A DNA stretch of 38,770 nt, from positions 1 through 38,770 of the forward strand of contig NZ_LGDW01000054.1 in assembly GCF_001280005.1 (NCBI RefSeq), read 5' to 3'. Position numbers and translations under genes: made by a program. The notes below the pieces were generated by a model that saw only the letters and a list, made by a program, of their open reading frames with translations, was not told the origin of the DNA and did no database searches. Positions 7,523 to 14,866 of the stretch are shown here, piece after piece (the stretch's first letter is position 1; every line of letters begins with the position of its first letter). This DNA is from Streptomyces sp. NRRL WC-3618 (GTDB lineage Bacteria > Actinomycetota > Actinomycetes > Streptomycetales > Streptomycetaceae).

Positions 7523-7655
7523 TCACGGCCGCGCGGTGATCCCGATGATCCCGGCGAGAATGAGGTCGATGCCGGCCAGGAACTCCTCCTGGTACGGACC
7601 GCGTCCTGTGGCGTGGCGTCGTCGGTGGCCGTGGCGGCGCCGAGGAGCTTCATTC
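7523..7655 (-). pseudogene. C-terminal remnant of a TetR-family regulator
   Basis: On the minus strand the last 23 residues read YQEEFLAGIDLILAGIIGIT then ARP and a stop, the typical last helix of TetR regulators of the tetracycline-repressor type. One frame over, just upstream, sits an Ala/Thr/Asp-rich segment (GAATATDDATPQDAV) that would join it after a one-base shift. No start or ribosome binding site is present. It directly flanks the transposon at its tnpB end and pairs with a TetR-like head at 9590-9700. Confidence 0.4.
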
Positions 7656-7681
7656 TTGCCCGTGACGTGCCATTGAAGCTC

Positions 7682-7703
7682 TCTCCTGGATGGATCCGGG
7701 AGA
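7682..7703 (-). other. Subterminal hairpin at the tnpB end; possible part of the omega RNA
   Basis: A 10-bp stem (one G-T wobble) closes on a 2-4 nt loop, 8 bp beyond the tnpB stop. Further out, GAGCTTCA (7645-7652) and TGAAGCTC (7674-7681) form another inverted repeat. In IS605 elements this end holds the TnpA-recognised palindrome and the scaffold of the TnpB guide RNA, which overlaps the 3' end of tnpB. The assignment is from position and symmetry only. Confidence 0.4.
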
Positions 7704-7710
7704 TTCCTGC

Positions 7711-9006
7711 CTACCTTGCGGTGGCGGGTTTGACGCCGTTCGAAGCGCGCCTGACGACTGCCCTCCCGGCAGCCGGGACGAGCGCGTGGCCCGTCCGGTA
7801 TCGGTGAAGCACGGTGCGGGCGGCGTTGGTGTCGGCGTTGCCTTGCCAGCCGCACGCGGGGTTGTTGCACAGGAACTCGGCCTGGTTCCTGCGGCTGCCC
7901 GGGGTCACCGTGTGGCACTGGGAGCATTCCTGGGAGGTGCCCGGGGCGGGCACCTCGGCCAGGAGTCCGCCCCGGCGGGCGAGCTTGGAGGCCAGGAGGT
8001 GCACGGTCCGTCCCCAGGCTTCGCCGAGGATGGCACGGTTCAGGCCGGCCTTCTGCGCGACCTGCCTGCCGGGCTGCTCGACGGTGCCCTTCGCGGACTT
8101 GGTCATGTTCGTGATGTGCAGTGCTTCGACGACCACCGTGCCGTACGTGTCGGCGAGGACGGTGGTGGTTTTGTGCTGCCAGTCCTCGCGTCGGCGCTTG
8201 GCTGTCGCGCGGATGCGGGCGATCCGGTCGTAGGTCTTGCTCAGGCGGCGGCTGGTGCGCTCGCCCTTCTTACGGTGGCTCTTGCGGCGGGCCGCTCGCT
8301 GCTCGTAGTGGAGCAGGCGGGCTTCTTCCCTCTTGCTGAGCCATGGGCCGTGGTGGGCGGTTTCGCCGTCGGACAGGGCCAGCGGGACGGTGATCCCGGC
8401 ATCGATGCCGACCTCGGGCCCCGGATGTTCTGTGGGGGCTTCGGTCAGGGCCTGGACGCGGAAGGCGATGTGCCAGCCCAGAGCGTCCTTGACCAGCCTG
8501 GCCCCGGTGATCCTGTTGTCCTTGTCCGCGCCCTTACCGACCGGGAGGTCTTTGGTCCAGCGGAAGCGGACCCGGCCGAGCTTGGGGATGTTGACCATGC
8601 CCCACCGGCGGTGCACCCGCACCACGTGCAGGTCGCGGCCCTGCGGGATGTCGATGCTCATCCTCGTACGGAAGCGGCCCTTGAACTCTGGCGCCTGAGC
8701 CCGGCCCTCCCAGCAGTTCTTCCACGCCTGGAAGTAGGTTTTCAGCACCGCCTGGGCGGCCTGCGCGGGCAGCACACCGAGCCAGTCCAGCTCCCTGCGC
8801 CCCTGGCGGATGACCGCGTCGGCCGCCGCCAGGGTCCGCTTCGCCTTCGGGAGCATCAGCCACCAGTCGTGCAGCAGGTTCCAGGTGGTGCGCCCCGCAT
8901 GCCCTTGTGCGTCCAGGACCGCCACCTGGGCAGGGTCGAGCGCCAGCCGGGCACGATGCCCGAACTGCCGCTTCACCAGCCCTTGTTGGCTCTCCTGTTG
9001 CTCCAT
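7711..9006 (-). CDS. tnpB: TnpB, RNA-guided RuvC-like nuclease of IS605
   Basis: A 431-aa TnpB. The three RuvC acidic residues are present: Asp of EVGIDAGI (~200), Glu of VVVEALHITNM (~292) and Asp of NADTNAARTVL (~389). A CxxC...CxxxxC zinc finger (CSQCHTVTPG, then FLCNNPACGW) lies between the last two. The N-terminal half contains the helix-turn-helix-like region and the LPAQAAQAVLKTYFQAWKNC motif usual for the family. TnpB cuts DNA guided by an RNA transcribed from the element's own end and helps the transposon persist. ATG 9006 is the preferred start; ATG 9024 adds six residues. It runs divergently from tnpA. Confidence 0.9.
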   Translation of the reverse strand: MEQQESQQGLVKRQFGHRARLALDPAQVAVLDAQGHAGRTTWNLLHDWWLMLPKAKRTLAAADAVIRQGRRELDWLGVLPAQAAQAVLKTYFQAWKNCWEGRAQAPEFKGRFRTRMSIDIPQGRDLHVVRVHRRWGMVNIPKLGRVRFRWTKDLPVGKGADKDNRITGARLVKDALGWHIAFRVQALTEAPTEHPGPEVGIDAGITVPLALSDGETAHHGPWLSKREEARLLHYEQRAARRKSHRKKGERTSRRLSKTYDRIARIRATAKRRREDWQHKTTTVLADTYGTVVVEALHITNMTKSAKGTVEQPGRQVAQKAGLNRAILGEAWGRTVHLLASKLARRGGLLAEVPAPGTSQECSQCHTVTPGSRRNQAEFLCNNPACGWQGNADTNAARTVLHRYRTGHALVPAAGRAVVRRASNGVKPATAR

Positions 9007-9030
9007 GCGTGCCGACGCTAGCATTGGTTT

Positions 9031-9459
9031 ATGTCACCTCGCTGGAAGCAGAACAAGGATGTCAGAACCGGTCGTCATGTGGTCTACAACCTCCATGCCC
9101 ACTTGGTCTTTGTCACCAAATACCGTCGTGGAGTGTTCACAGAGGCGATGCTGGACCGGTGCGAGGAGATCATGCGGGAAGTCTGCGCGGACTTCGAGGC
9201 CGAACTGCGTGAGTTCAACGGCGAACACGACCATGTCCATCTCCTGGTGCGCTATCCGCCCAAGGTCGCCCTGTCGAAGCTGGTGAACTCACTCAAGGGA
9301 GTCTCCTCACGCCGCCTGCGCCAGGAGTTCGAACCCCACGTGCGCCGCTACCTGTGGGGCGGTCACTTCTGGTCCGGCTCCTACCTCGCCGCCTCCTGCG
9401 GCGGGCCACCCCTCACCGTCGTCAAGCAGTACATCCGCCAGCAGCAACGCCCGGCCTGA
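9031..9459 (+). CDS. tnpA: TnpA, HUH (Y1) single-strand transposase of IS200/IS605
   Basis: A 142-aa Y1 transposase of full family length. The HUH pair is H68-V-H70 in EHDHVHLLVRYPP, and the nucleophile is Tyr134 in VVKQYIRQQ. The HLVFVTKYRR segment near the N-terminus and the GHFWSGSYLAAS block are standard. It cuts and joins single-stranded transposon ends at hairpins. It starts at ATG 9031, 24 bp from the nearest ATG of the divergent tnpB. No frameshift or missing catalytic residue was found, so it should be active. Confidence 0.92.
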   Translation: MSPRWKQNKDVRTGRHVVYNLHAHLVFVTKYRRGVFTEAMLDRCEEIMREVCADFEAELREFNGEHDHVHLLVRYPPKVALSKLVNSLKGVSSRRLRQEFEPHVRRYLWGGHFWSGSYLAASCGGPPLTVVKQYIRQQQRPA

Positions 9460-9469
9460 CCACACGCAC

Positions 9470-9484
9470 TCCGGCTCCGCCGGA
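9470..9484. other. Subterminal hairpin at the tnpA end of the IS
   Basis: A perfect 6-bp stem TCCGGC/GCCGGA with a 3-nt loop lies 10 bp beyond the tnpA stop. It is a candidate TnpA recognition hairpin, though such short GC stems are common in this genome. Confidence 0.3.
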
Positions 9485-9589
9485 ACACCGCCCCGACGCT
9501 CCGCGCCAGTTCATGACAACACCAGACACTGCGGCGCTCCGCGCCCCTACAACCGGATCGGCTTCACCTCCACCGTGAACGGCGGAGCA

Positions 9590-9700
9590 CTACCGATGGA
9601 CTTGGTAGATCGCACCAGGCCCCGTGGAGAGGCGCCGGGCCAGTGCGATGACCTCGATGCCCCCGACAGCCGCCCGCGCCAGCGGGAGTTCACCGGCCGC
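9590..9700 (-). pseudogene. N-terminal remnant of a TetR-family regulator (helix-turn-helix)
   Basis: The minus-strand frame ends IEVIALARRLSTGPGAIYQV-HR-stop. ARRLxTGPGAIYxHV is the recognition part of TetR helix-turn-helix domains, where Tyr-x-His-Val normally leads into helix 4. The reading stops right there, at the estimated edge of the transposon. The segment before it is a few residues shorter than usual. With the remnant at 7523-7655 it gives the head and tail of one gene; the ~130 middle residues are gone. Confidence 0.4.
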
Positions 9701-9733
9701 GCGGTGCACCGGCCCCTTGGCTACGCTGCACGC

Positions 9734-12700
9734 ATGCCCACCGACCTGACCCTCCTCCCGCGCGTCGCCTGTCGCGGACAGGAAGTCACCGCGCCCCGCC
9801 TGCGCGCCCTCCTCGCCCTCCTCGCGGGCGACCTGCGCACCGGCTGCGGTGCCGAGCGGCTGGTCGCGGGGCTGTGGCCGGAGGAGTTGCCGGAGCGGCC
9901 GGGGAAGGCGCTGCAGGTTCTGGTGTCCAGGGCGCGGGCGTCGCTGGGCGCGGACCTCATCGTCAGCACGCCGACCGGATACCGCCTCGACCTCGCCGAG
10001 GAACAGGTCGATTCCTCCGCCCTGTTGCTGCACGCCGCCGCGAGCGGGGAGCGCGCCAGGGCCGGGGATCACGCGGGCGCGCTGGCCGCCGCCGGGGCCG
10101 GGCTCGCACTGTGGGAGGGGGCGACGGGCGAGGCCGGCGACGACAGCGGCGACCCCGTGGCCGCGCTGCGCGCCGAGCGTGCCCCCGTACGCACCGCCCT
10201 CGTCCGCGCGCGGGCCCTCGCGCTCGCCCGCCTCGGGCGCCACGCGGAGGCCGCCGGGCCGCTGGCCGTGGCAGCCGCCGAGCATCCGCGCGACGAGGAG
10301 GTGCTCGCCGAACTGCTGCGCGCCGAGGCGGCGACAGCGGGACCGTCCGCCGCCCTGACTCGGTACGAGGCCTACCGACGGGGGCTGCGCGAGACCCTCG
10401 GCACGGACCCGGGGGCCCACCTCAAGTCCGTACAGCAGGAGTTGCTGGCGGGTGAGCCGCCCGTGATCAGGCACGGTGTGCCGCACGAGCCGAACCCGCT
10501 GCTCGGGCGGGACGACGACATCGCCGAGGTCGAGCGGCTGCTGCGCGCCTCGCGAGCCGTCACCGTCGTCGGTCCCGGGGGCCTCGGCAAGACCCGGCTC
10601 GCGCACGCCGTCAGCCGTCGGGCCGAGCAGCGCGTGGTGTATTTCGTGCCGCTCGCCGGTGTCACCGCCGACGCGGACGTGGCCGCCGAGGTCGCCTCCG
10701 CGCTCGGTGCGGGCGAGAAGCGGCCCGGTGCCATGAGCAGCCCCGACCCCGTGCCCGGCATCCTCGGCGTGCTCGGCACCGGGCCCGCGCTGCTGGTCCT
10801 GGACAACTGCGAGCAGGTCGTCGCCGGTGCCGCCGCCCTCGTACAGGCGTTGGTCTCGTCCGCCAAGGACCTGCGGGTGCTCGCCACCAGCCGGGCCCCG
10901 CTGGGCCTCACCTCGGAGGCGGTGTACGCGCTCCCGGAGCTCCAACTCGCCACCTCCGTCGAGCTGTTCACGCAGCGCGCCAGGGCCGCTCGGCCCGGTG
11001 TGGAGCTGCCGCCGGACGCGGTGGCCGGGCTGTGCCGCCATCTCGACGGGCTGCCGCTCGCCGTGGAGCTGGCGGCGGCGCGGGTGCGGGTGCTGTCGGT
11101 GCCGGAGATCGCCCGCCGCCTCGGCGACCGGTTCGCGCTGCTGCGCGGCGGCGCCCGGGACGTACCGGAGCGCCACCGCACGCTGCACGCGGTCGTCGAC
11201 TGGAGCTGGAACCTCCTCGCCGAGGAGGCCAGGGCCGCGCTGCGCCTGCTGTCCGTCTTCCCCGGCGGCTTCGCCGGTGAGACGGCGGAGCAAGTCCTGG
11301 GCGAGGATGCGCTGTTGCTGCTGGAGCAGTTGGCCGACCAGTCCCTGCTCACCGTCGCGGACACCCCGGCCGGTGTCCGCTTCCGCATGCTGGAGACCGT
11401 ACGGGAGTTCAGCGCGACCCGGCGGGTGGAGGCGGGCGAGGAGGACGAGGTCGTCGACCAACTCCTCCGCTGGGCACGGGACTTCGGGGTCGAGTACCAC
11501 GACTGGCTCTTCAGCTCCGAGCCGCTGGCCGCCCGGGAGCGGATCAGGGCCGAGCAGGACAACCTCGTACTGGCGCTGCGGCACGCGCTGGTCCGCACGG
11601 ACGGCCCCACTCTCGCCGCCCTCACCGCGGTCCTCGCCGCCCTGTGGTCCACCGGCTCCGACTACCCCCGCCTCACCGCCCTCGCCGCGGACACCGGCCC
11701 GCCGCTGTCGCACTACCGCCCCGAGCCCGAGTACGTCGAAGTCGCCCGCGCCGCCGCCGTGTTGTGCACGGCGAGCCTGTTCATGGGCTACGGCCCGCAC
11801 GTCGTACGCCAGTTGGTCACCCTCCGACGGCTGCCCCCGGCCCCGCCGGACACGCTGTTGCGCGCCGTCGCGGTGGTGCTGAGCGCCGTCCCCGAGATGC
11901 GTCCGCCGGACTACGCCGTGCTGCGGGAGCTCTGCGAGAGCGAGCGGCCGCTGCTCGCCGGCATCGCCGAGTGCGTCGCCACGTACGTCTGGGAGGCGGA
12001 GCACGACATCGACCGCGCGCTCGCCTCCGCCCGCCGGATCGTCGCCGTACTGGGACCGGTCGACAACCCGTTTCTGCAGGTCATGGGGCACGCCCGGCTG
12101 AGCGAGCTGTGCTTGCGGACCGAGCGGGGGGAGGCCGCGTACGAACACCTCGGGGCGGCGCTGCGGGCGCTGCCCCGGCTCGGCGACGAGCACGACCTCA
12201 TCGGCATCCGCTGGGGCCTCGTCCTCGCCTGCCTGCAACGCGGCGACCCCGACGAGGCCGAGTACTGGCTGCGGCAGGCCGAGAGCGCCAGGGCCACACA
12301 GCAGGACGACTACGGTATGGACCTCCTCGGGCGCGCCGAGATCGCGCTCGCCCGGGGACTGACGGAGGTCGGGCTCGGCCTGTGGCGCAGCGCCGTGCGG
12401 CCGCTGACCACGGCCGACTCGGCACCCGGCGGCGGCGACCCCTTCTTCGACCGGTGGGTGCTGCAGCTCCTGTCGGTGGCGGTGACGGCGCACGCCCACG
12501 CCGGCCGTCTCGCCCTGGTCGCGGAGCCGGTCGACCGACTGCGGCAGAGGCTGCGGGCGCTGCTCTCCGCTCCGGCCGGCTCGCCCATGGAGCTTCCGGT
12601 GCTCGGGACGGTGCTGCACGCCCTCGGCATGGCGGAGCTCGCTTCCGGCGACGACGCCCTGGCCGCCGTACGGATGCTCGCGTTGGCCGAACGGCTGGGG

Positions 12701-12871
12701 GTGCTGCGGGACTTCCAGCCGACGATGTCGGCGGACCGCGCCCGGCGGGCGGCCGAGGAAGCCGACGGGGCGGCGTACGCCGACGCGGTGTCGGAGTACG
12801 CCGCCCTGGGGCGGGACGAGCTGCGGGAGGCGGCCCGCGCTGTCATGGCGGTTACTTCGGGTCGCGGTTGA
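9734..12871 (+). CDS. AfsR/SARP-like transcriptional regulator (winged helix-BTAD-NB-ARC-TPR)
   Basis: A 1045-aa large regulator. Residues ~1-90 form an OmpR-type winged helix (TAPRLRALLALLAGDLR, ALQVLVSRARASLGADLIVS) followed by a BTAD region to ~245. An NTPase module has Walker A GPGGLGKTRLA (~280-290), Walker B LLVLDNCEQV (~354) and the ATSRAPLGL sensor region. The last ~400 residues are helical repeats of TPR character. Such proteins integrate a signal through the ATPase and activate nearby genes by binding direct repeats. The ATG at 9734 is chosen because the winged helix starts there; upstream frame to 9575 covers transposon-edge sequence. Its 3' end overlaps the convergent ABC permease gene by 20 bp, suggesting a functional pair. 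Confidence 0.85.
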   Translation: MPTDLTLLPRVACRGQEVTAPRLRALLALLAGDLRTGCGAERLVAGLWPEELPERPGKALQVLVSRARASLGADLIVSTPTGYRLDLAEEQVDSSALLLHAAASGERARAGDHAGALAAAGAGLALWEGATGEAGDDSGDPVAALRAERAPVRTALVRARALALARLGRHAEAAGPLAVAAAEHPRDEEVLAELLRAEAATAGPSAALTRYEAYRRGLRETLGTDPGAHLKSVQQELLAGEPPVIRHGVPHEPNPLLGRDDDIAEVERLLRASRAVTVVGPGGLGKTRLAHAVSRRAEQRVVYFVPLAGVTADADVAAEVASALGAGEKRPGAMSSPDPVPGILGVLGTGPALLVLDNCEQVVAGAAALVQALVSSAKDLRVLATSRAPLGLTSEAVYALPELQLATSVELFTQRARAARPGVELPPDAVAGLCRHLDGLPLAVELAAARVRVLSVPEIARRLGDRFALLRGGARDVPERHRTLHAVVDWSWNLLAEEARAALRLLSVFPGGFAGETAEQVLGEDALLLLEQLADQSLLTVADTPAGVRFRMLETVREFSATRRVEAGEEDEVVDQLLRWARDFGVEYHDWLFSSEPLAARERIRAEQDNLVLALRHALVRTDGPTLAALTAVLAALWSTGSDYPRLTALAADTGPPLSHYRPEPEYVEVARAAAVLCTASLFMGYGPHVVRQLVTLRRLPPAPPDTLLRAVAVVLSAVPEMRPPDYAVLRELCESERPLLAGIAECVATYVWEAEHDIDRALASARRIVAVLGPVDNPFLQVMGHARLSELCLRTERGEAAYEHLGAALRALPRLGDEHDLIGIRWGLVLACLQRGDPDEAEYWLRQAESARATQQDDYGMDLLGRAEIALARGLTEVGLGLWRSAVRPLTTADSAPGGGDPFFDRWVLQLLSVAVTAHAHAGRLALVAEPVDRLRQRLRALLSAPAGSPMELPVLGTVLHALGMAELASGDDALAAVRMLALAERLGVLRDFQPTMSADRARRAAEEADGAAYADAVSEYAALGRDELREAARAVMAVTSGRG

Positions 12872-13643
12872 ACAGCGACGTCGACCAGCGGTAACCGAGC
12901 ACGGTCAGGCCGACGCACCAGGCGAGCGCGATCCACCAGTTGTTGCCGATCTCGGTGCCGAGGAGCAGCCCACGGAGGGTTTCGATGGCGGGCGTGAAGG
13001 GCTGGTACTGGGCGATCGGCTGGAACCAGCCCGGGATCGCGTCGATCGGCACGAAGGCGCTCGAGATGAGCGGGAGGAGGATCAGCGGCGTCGCCATGTT
13101 GCTGGCCGCCTCCGGGGTCGGGCTGGCCATGCCCATCCCGACCGCGATCCAGGTGAGCGCCAGGGTGAACAGCGCGATCAGTCCGAACGCCGCGAGCCAC
13201 TCCAGGGCCGTGGCGTCCGTGGACCGGAAACCGATGGCCACGGCGATGGCACCGACGAGGACCAGGCTGGCGAGCACCTGCAGCACGCTGCCGACGACGT
13301 GCCCGACGAGCACGGACCCGCGGTAGACCGCCATCGTGCGGAAGCGGGCGATGAGTCCCTCGGTCATGTCCATGGAGACGGAGACCGCGGCCCCGATCAC
13401 GGTGGAGCCGACGGTCATTATCAGGAGGCCCGGGACGAGGTAGGCGATGTAGGCGGAGCGGTCCGCGCCGCCGCCACCGATGCCCGCGCTCATCACGTCC
13501 CCGAAGACGTAGACGAAGAGCAGGAGCAGCATGATCGGGGTGAGCAGCAGATTCAGCGTCATGGACGGGTAGCGGCGCACGTGCAGCAGGTTGCGGCGCA
13601 GCATCGTGGACGAGTCGCGTACGGCGAGAGAGAGGGCGCTCAT
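12852..13643 (-). CDS. ABC-2 type exporter permease (DrrB-like)
   Basis: A 263-aa integral membrane protein with about six hydrophobic segments, e.g. LLLTPIMLLLLFVYVFG, LVPGLLIMTVGSTVIGAAVS, VLQVLASLVLVGAIAVAIGF and FGLIALFTLALTWIAVGMGM. The PLILLPLISSAFVP and QPIAQYQPFTPAIETLRGLL motifs are typical of DrrB/ABC-2 antibiotic-resistance permeases. It overlaps the upstream ATPase gene by 4 bp (ATGA), so they are coupled. Probable role: export of a drug or self-made secondary metabolite. Its end overlaps the AfsR-like gene on the other strand. Confidence 0.88.
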   Translation of the reverse strand: MSALSLAVRDSSTMLRRNLLHVRRYPSMTLNLLLTPIMLLLLFVYVFGDVMSAGIGGGGADRSAYIAYLVPGLLIMTVGSTVIGAAVSVSMDMTEGLIARFRTMAVYRGSVLVGHVVGSVLQVLASLVLVGAIAVAIGFRSTDATALEWLAAFGLIALFTLALTWIAVGMGMASPTPEAASNMATPLILLPLISSAFVPIDAIPGWFQPIAQYQPFTPAIETLRGLLLGTEIGNNWWIALAWCVGLTVLGYRWSTSLFNRDPK

Positions 13644-14659
13644 CGGACGTTCTCCTTGGACTGGCTGGGCACGGTGGTGGTGGTCGTTGCGGCAATCGTG
13701 GCGCCGGCCGTTGTGCTGCTCGTTGTGCTGGTCAGGGCGAAGAACACGTCGTCGAGATCGGGGGTGTGCACGGTCAGTTCGTCCGCCTCGACGCCGGCCG
13801 AGTCCAGCCAGTCGAGGACGGCGCGCAGTTCGCGCTGGGTACCGTCGCTGGGGATGCTCAGGGACAGCGACTCGTCGTCCCTGGTGGCCTCGCGCAGGGC
13901 GACGGCGGCGGACCGGTAGGCGACCGGGTCGGTGAAGCGCAGCCGCACATGCCCGCCCGGGACCAGCCGCTTCAGTTCGTCCGCGGTGCCCTCGGCGGCG
14001 ATCCTGCCGTCGTTCAACACCGCGATACGGTCGGCGAGTTCGTCGGCCTCCTCCAGATACTGGGTGGTGAGGAAGACGGTGACGCCGTCGGCGACCAGCC
14101 CGCGGATGATCTGCCACATGTTGTGGCGGGAGCGCGGATCGAGGCCGGTGGTCGGTTCGTCGAGGAAGATGATCCGCGGGTTGCCGACCAGCGTCATGGC
14201 GAGGTCGAGGCGGCGCTTCATGCCGCCGGAGTAGGTGGAGGCGGGCTTCTTCGCGGCCTCGGTGAGGTCGAAGCGCTCAAGGAGCTCGGCGGCGGCCCGC
14301 CGTCCCTCCCCTCGGGAGAGGTGGTGAAGGTCCGCCATGAGGAGCATGTTCTCCTCGCCGGTGACCAGGCCGTCGACGGCGGAGAACTGCCCGGTGACCC
14401 CGATCGCGGCGCGCACGGCCTGCGCGTCGGTGGCCAAGTCATGGCCGCCTACGCGCAGTTCGCCGGCGTCGGCGGTGATGAGGGTGGAGAGGATCTTCAC
14501 GGCGGTGGTCTTACCGGCGCCGTTCGGCCCGAGCAGAGAGAAGACCGTCCCGGCCGGCACCGCCAGATCGATACCGTCGAGGACGGTCTTGTCCCCGTAG
14601 GCCTTCCGCAGCCCGTTGGCCGCGATGGCGAGTGAGTGCGATGTGGTCGTCGATGTCAT
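13640..14659 (-). CDS. ABC exporter ATPase (DrrA-like)
   Basis: A 339-aa nucleotide-binding subunit. Walker A is GPNGAGKTT (44-52), the Q-loop region is VTGQFSAVDGLVTGEEN, the signature is YSGGMKRR, Walker B is IIFLDEPTTGLDP, and the switch His is replaced by Gln in LTTQYLEEAD, as is usual in the DrrA family. The C-terminal ~100 residues are the DrrA-type regulatory tail ending in a Thr/Ala-rich stretch. ATG 14659 is taken as start; GTG 14683 adds eight residues and would have a better AAGG-type site. The promoter region carries 11-bp direct repeats (14679-14711). Confidence 0.88.
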   Translation of the reverse strand: MTSTTTSHSLAIAANGLRKAYGDKTVLDGIDLAVPAGTVFSLLGPNGAGKTTAVKILSTLITADAGELRVGGHDLATDAQAVRAAIGVTGQFSAVDGLVTGEENMLLMADLHHLSRGEGRRAAAELLERFDLTEAAKKPASTYSGGMKRRLDLAMTLVGNPRIIFLDEPTTGLDPRSRHNMWQIIRGLVADGVTVFLTTQYLEEADELADRIAVLNDGRIAAEGTADELKRLVPGGHVRLRFTDPVAYRSAAVALREATRDDESLSLSIPSDGTQRELRAVLDWLDSAGVEADELTVHTPDLDDVFFALTSTTSSTTAGATIAATTTTTVPSQSKENVR

Positions 14660-14678
14660 GCCGCAGAGCCTGCGGCAG

Positions 14679-14711
14679 ACCACCTTCAGCGCGGTTTCAC
14701 ACCGGTTTCAC
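14679..14711 (-). promoter_or_regulatory. 11-bp-phased direct repeats upstream of the ABC exporter operon
   Basis: Read on the minus strand: GTGAAACCGGT, GTGAAACCGCG, CTGAAGGTGGT. The first two share the octamer GTGAAACC and the third is degenerate. Heptamer-type repeats with an 11-bp period are the known binding pattern of SARP/AfsR (and PhoP) winged helices. The AfsR-like regulator two genes away is the obvious candidate. The third unit overlaps the GTG alternative start at 14683. Confidence 0.45.
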
Positions 14712-14740
14712 TCCCCTGGAACCCCCTGGAACCGGGGAGG

Positions 14741-14780
14741 CGGGGCGCCCTATAGGGGCGCCGGGAACTGCGCGACAAGC
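14741..14780. repeat. Interspersed palindromic repeat, copy 1
   Basis: Contains GGCGCCCTATAGGGGCGCC followed by GGGAACTGCGCGACAAG, the same unit found three more times at 19267-19498. It lies between two minus-strand units (kinase and ABC exporter), where the hairpin can act as a terminator for the kinase gene. Confidence 0.7.
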
Positions 14781-14866
14781 CCCCACCGGCCCGCAGCCGA
14801 AGCGACCGCAGACACCCCCGGGCGGACCGGGGGGGCCAGGGGCGCGACGCCAACCGCCCACCCCGC

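Larger units (their letters stand above)
7660..9585. mobile_element. IS200/IS605-family insertion sequence with divergent tnpA and tnpB
   Basis: The element carries a Y1 transposase (tnpA, plus strand) and a TnpB nuclease gene (minus strand) whose starts are only 24 bp apart, the classic IS605 layout. Subterminal hairpins lie outside both stop codons (7682-7703 and 9470-9484). Family members have no terminal inverted repeats and make no target duplication, so the outer limits are estimates, set where TetR-like coding remnants resume on each side. Both genes look intact, so the element may be mobile. Confidence 0.75.
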
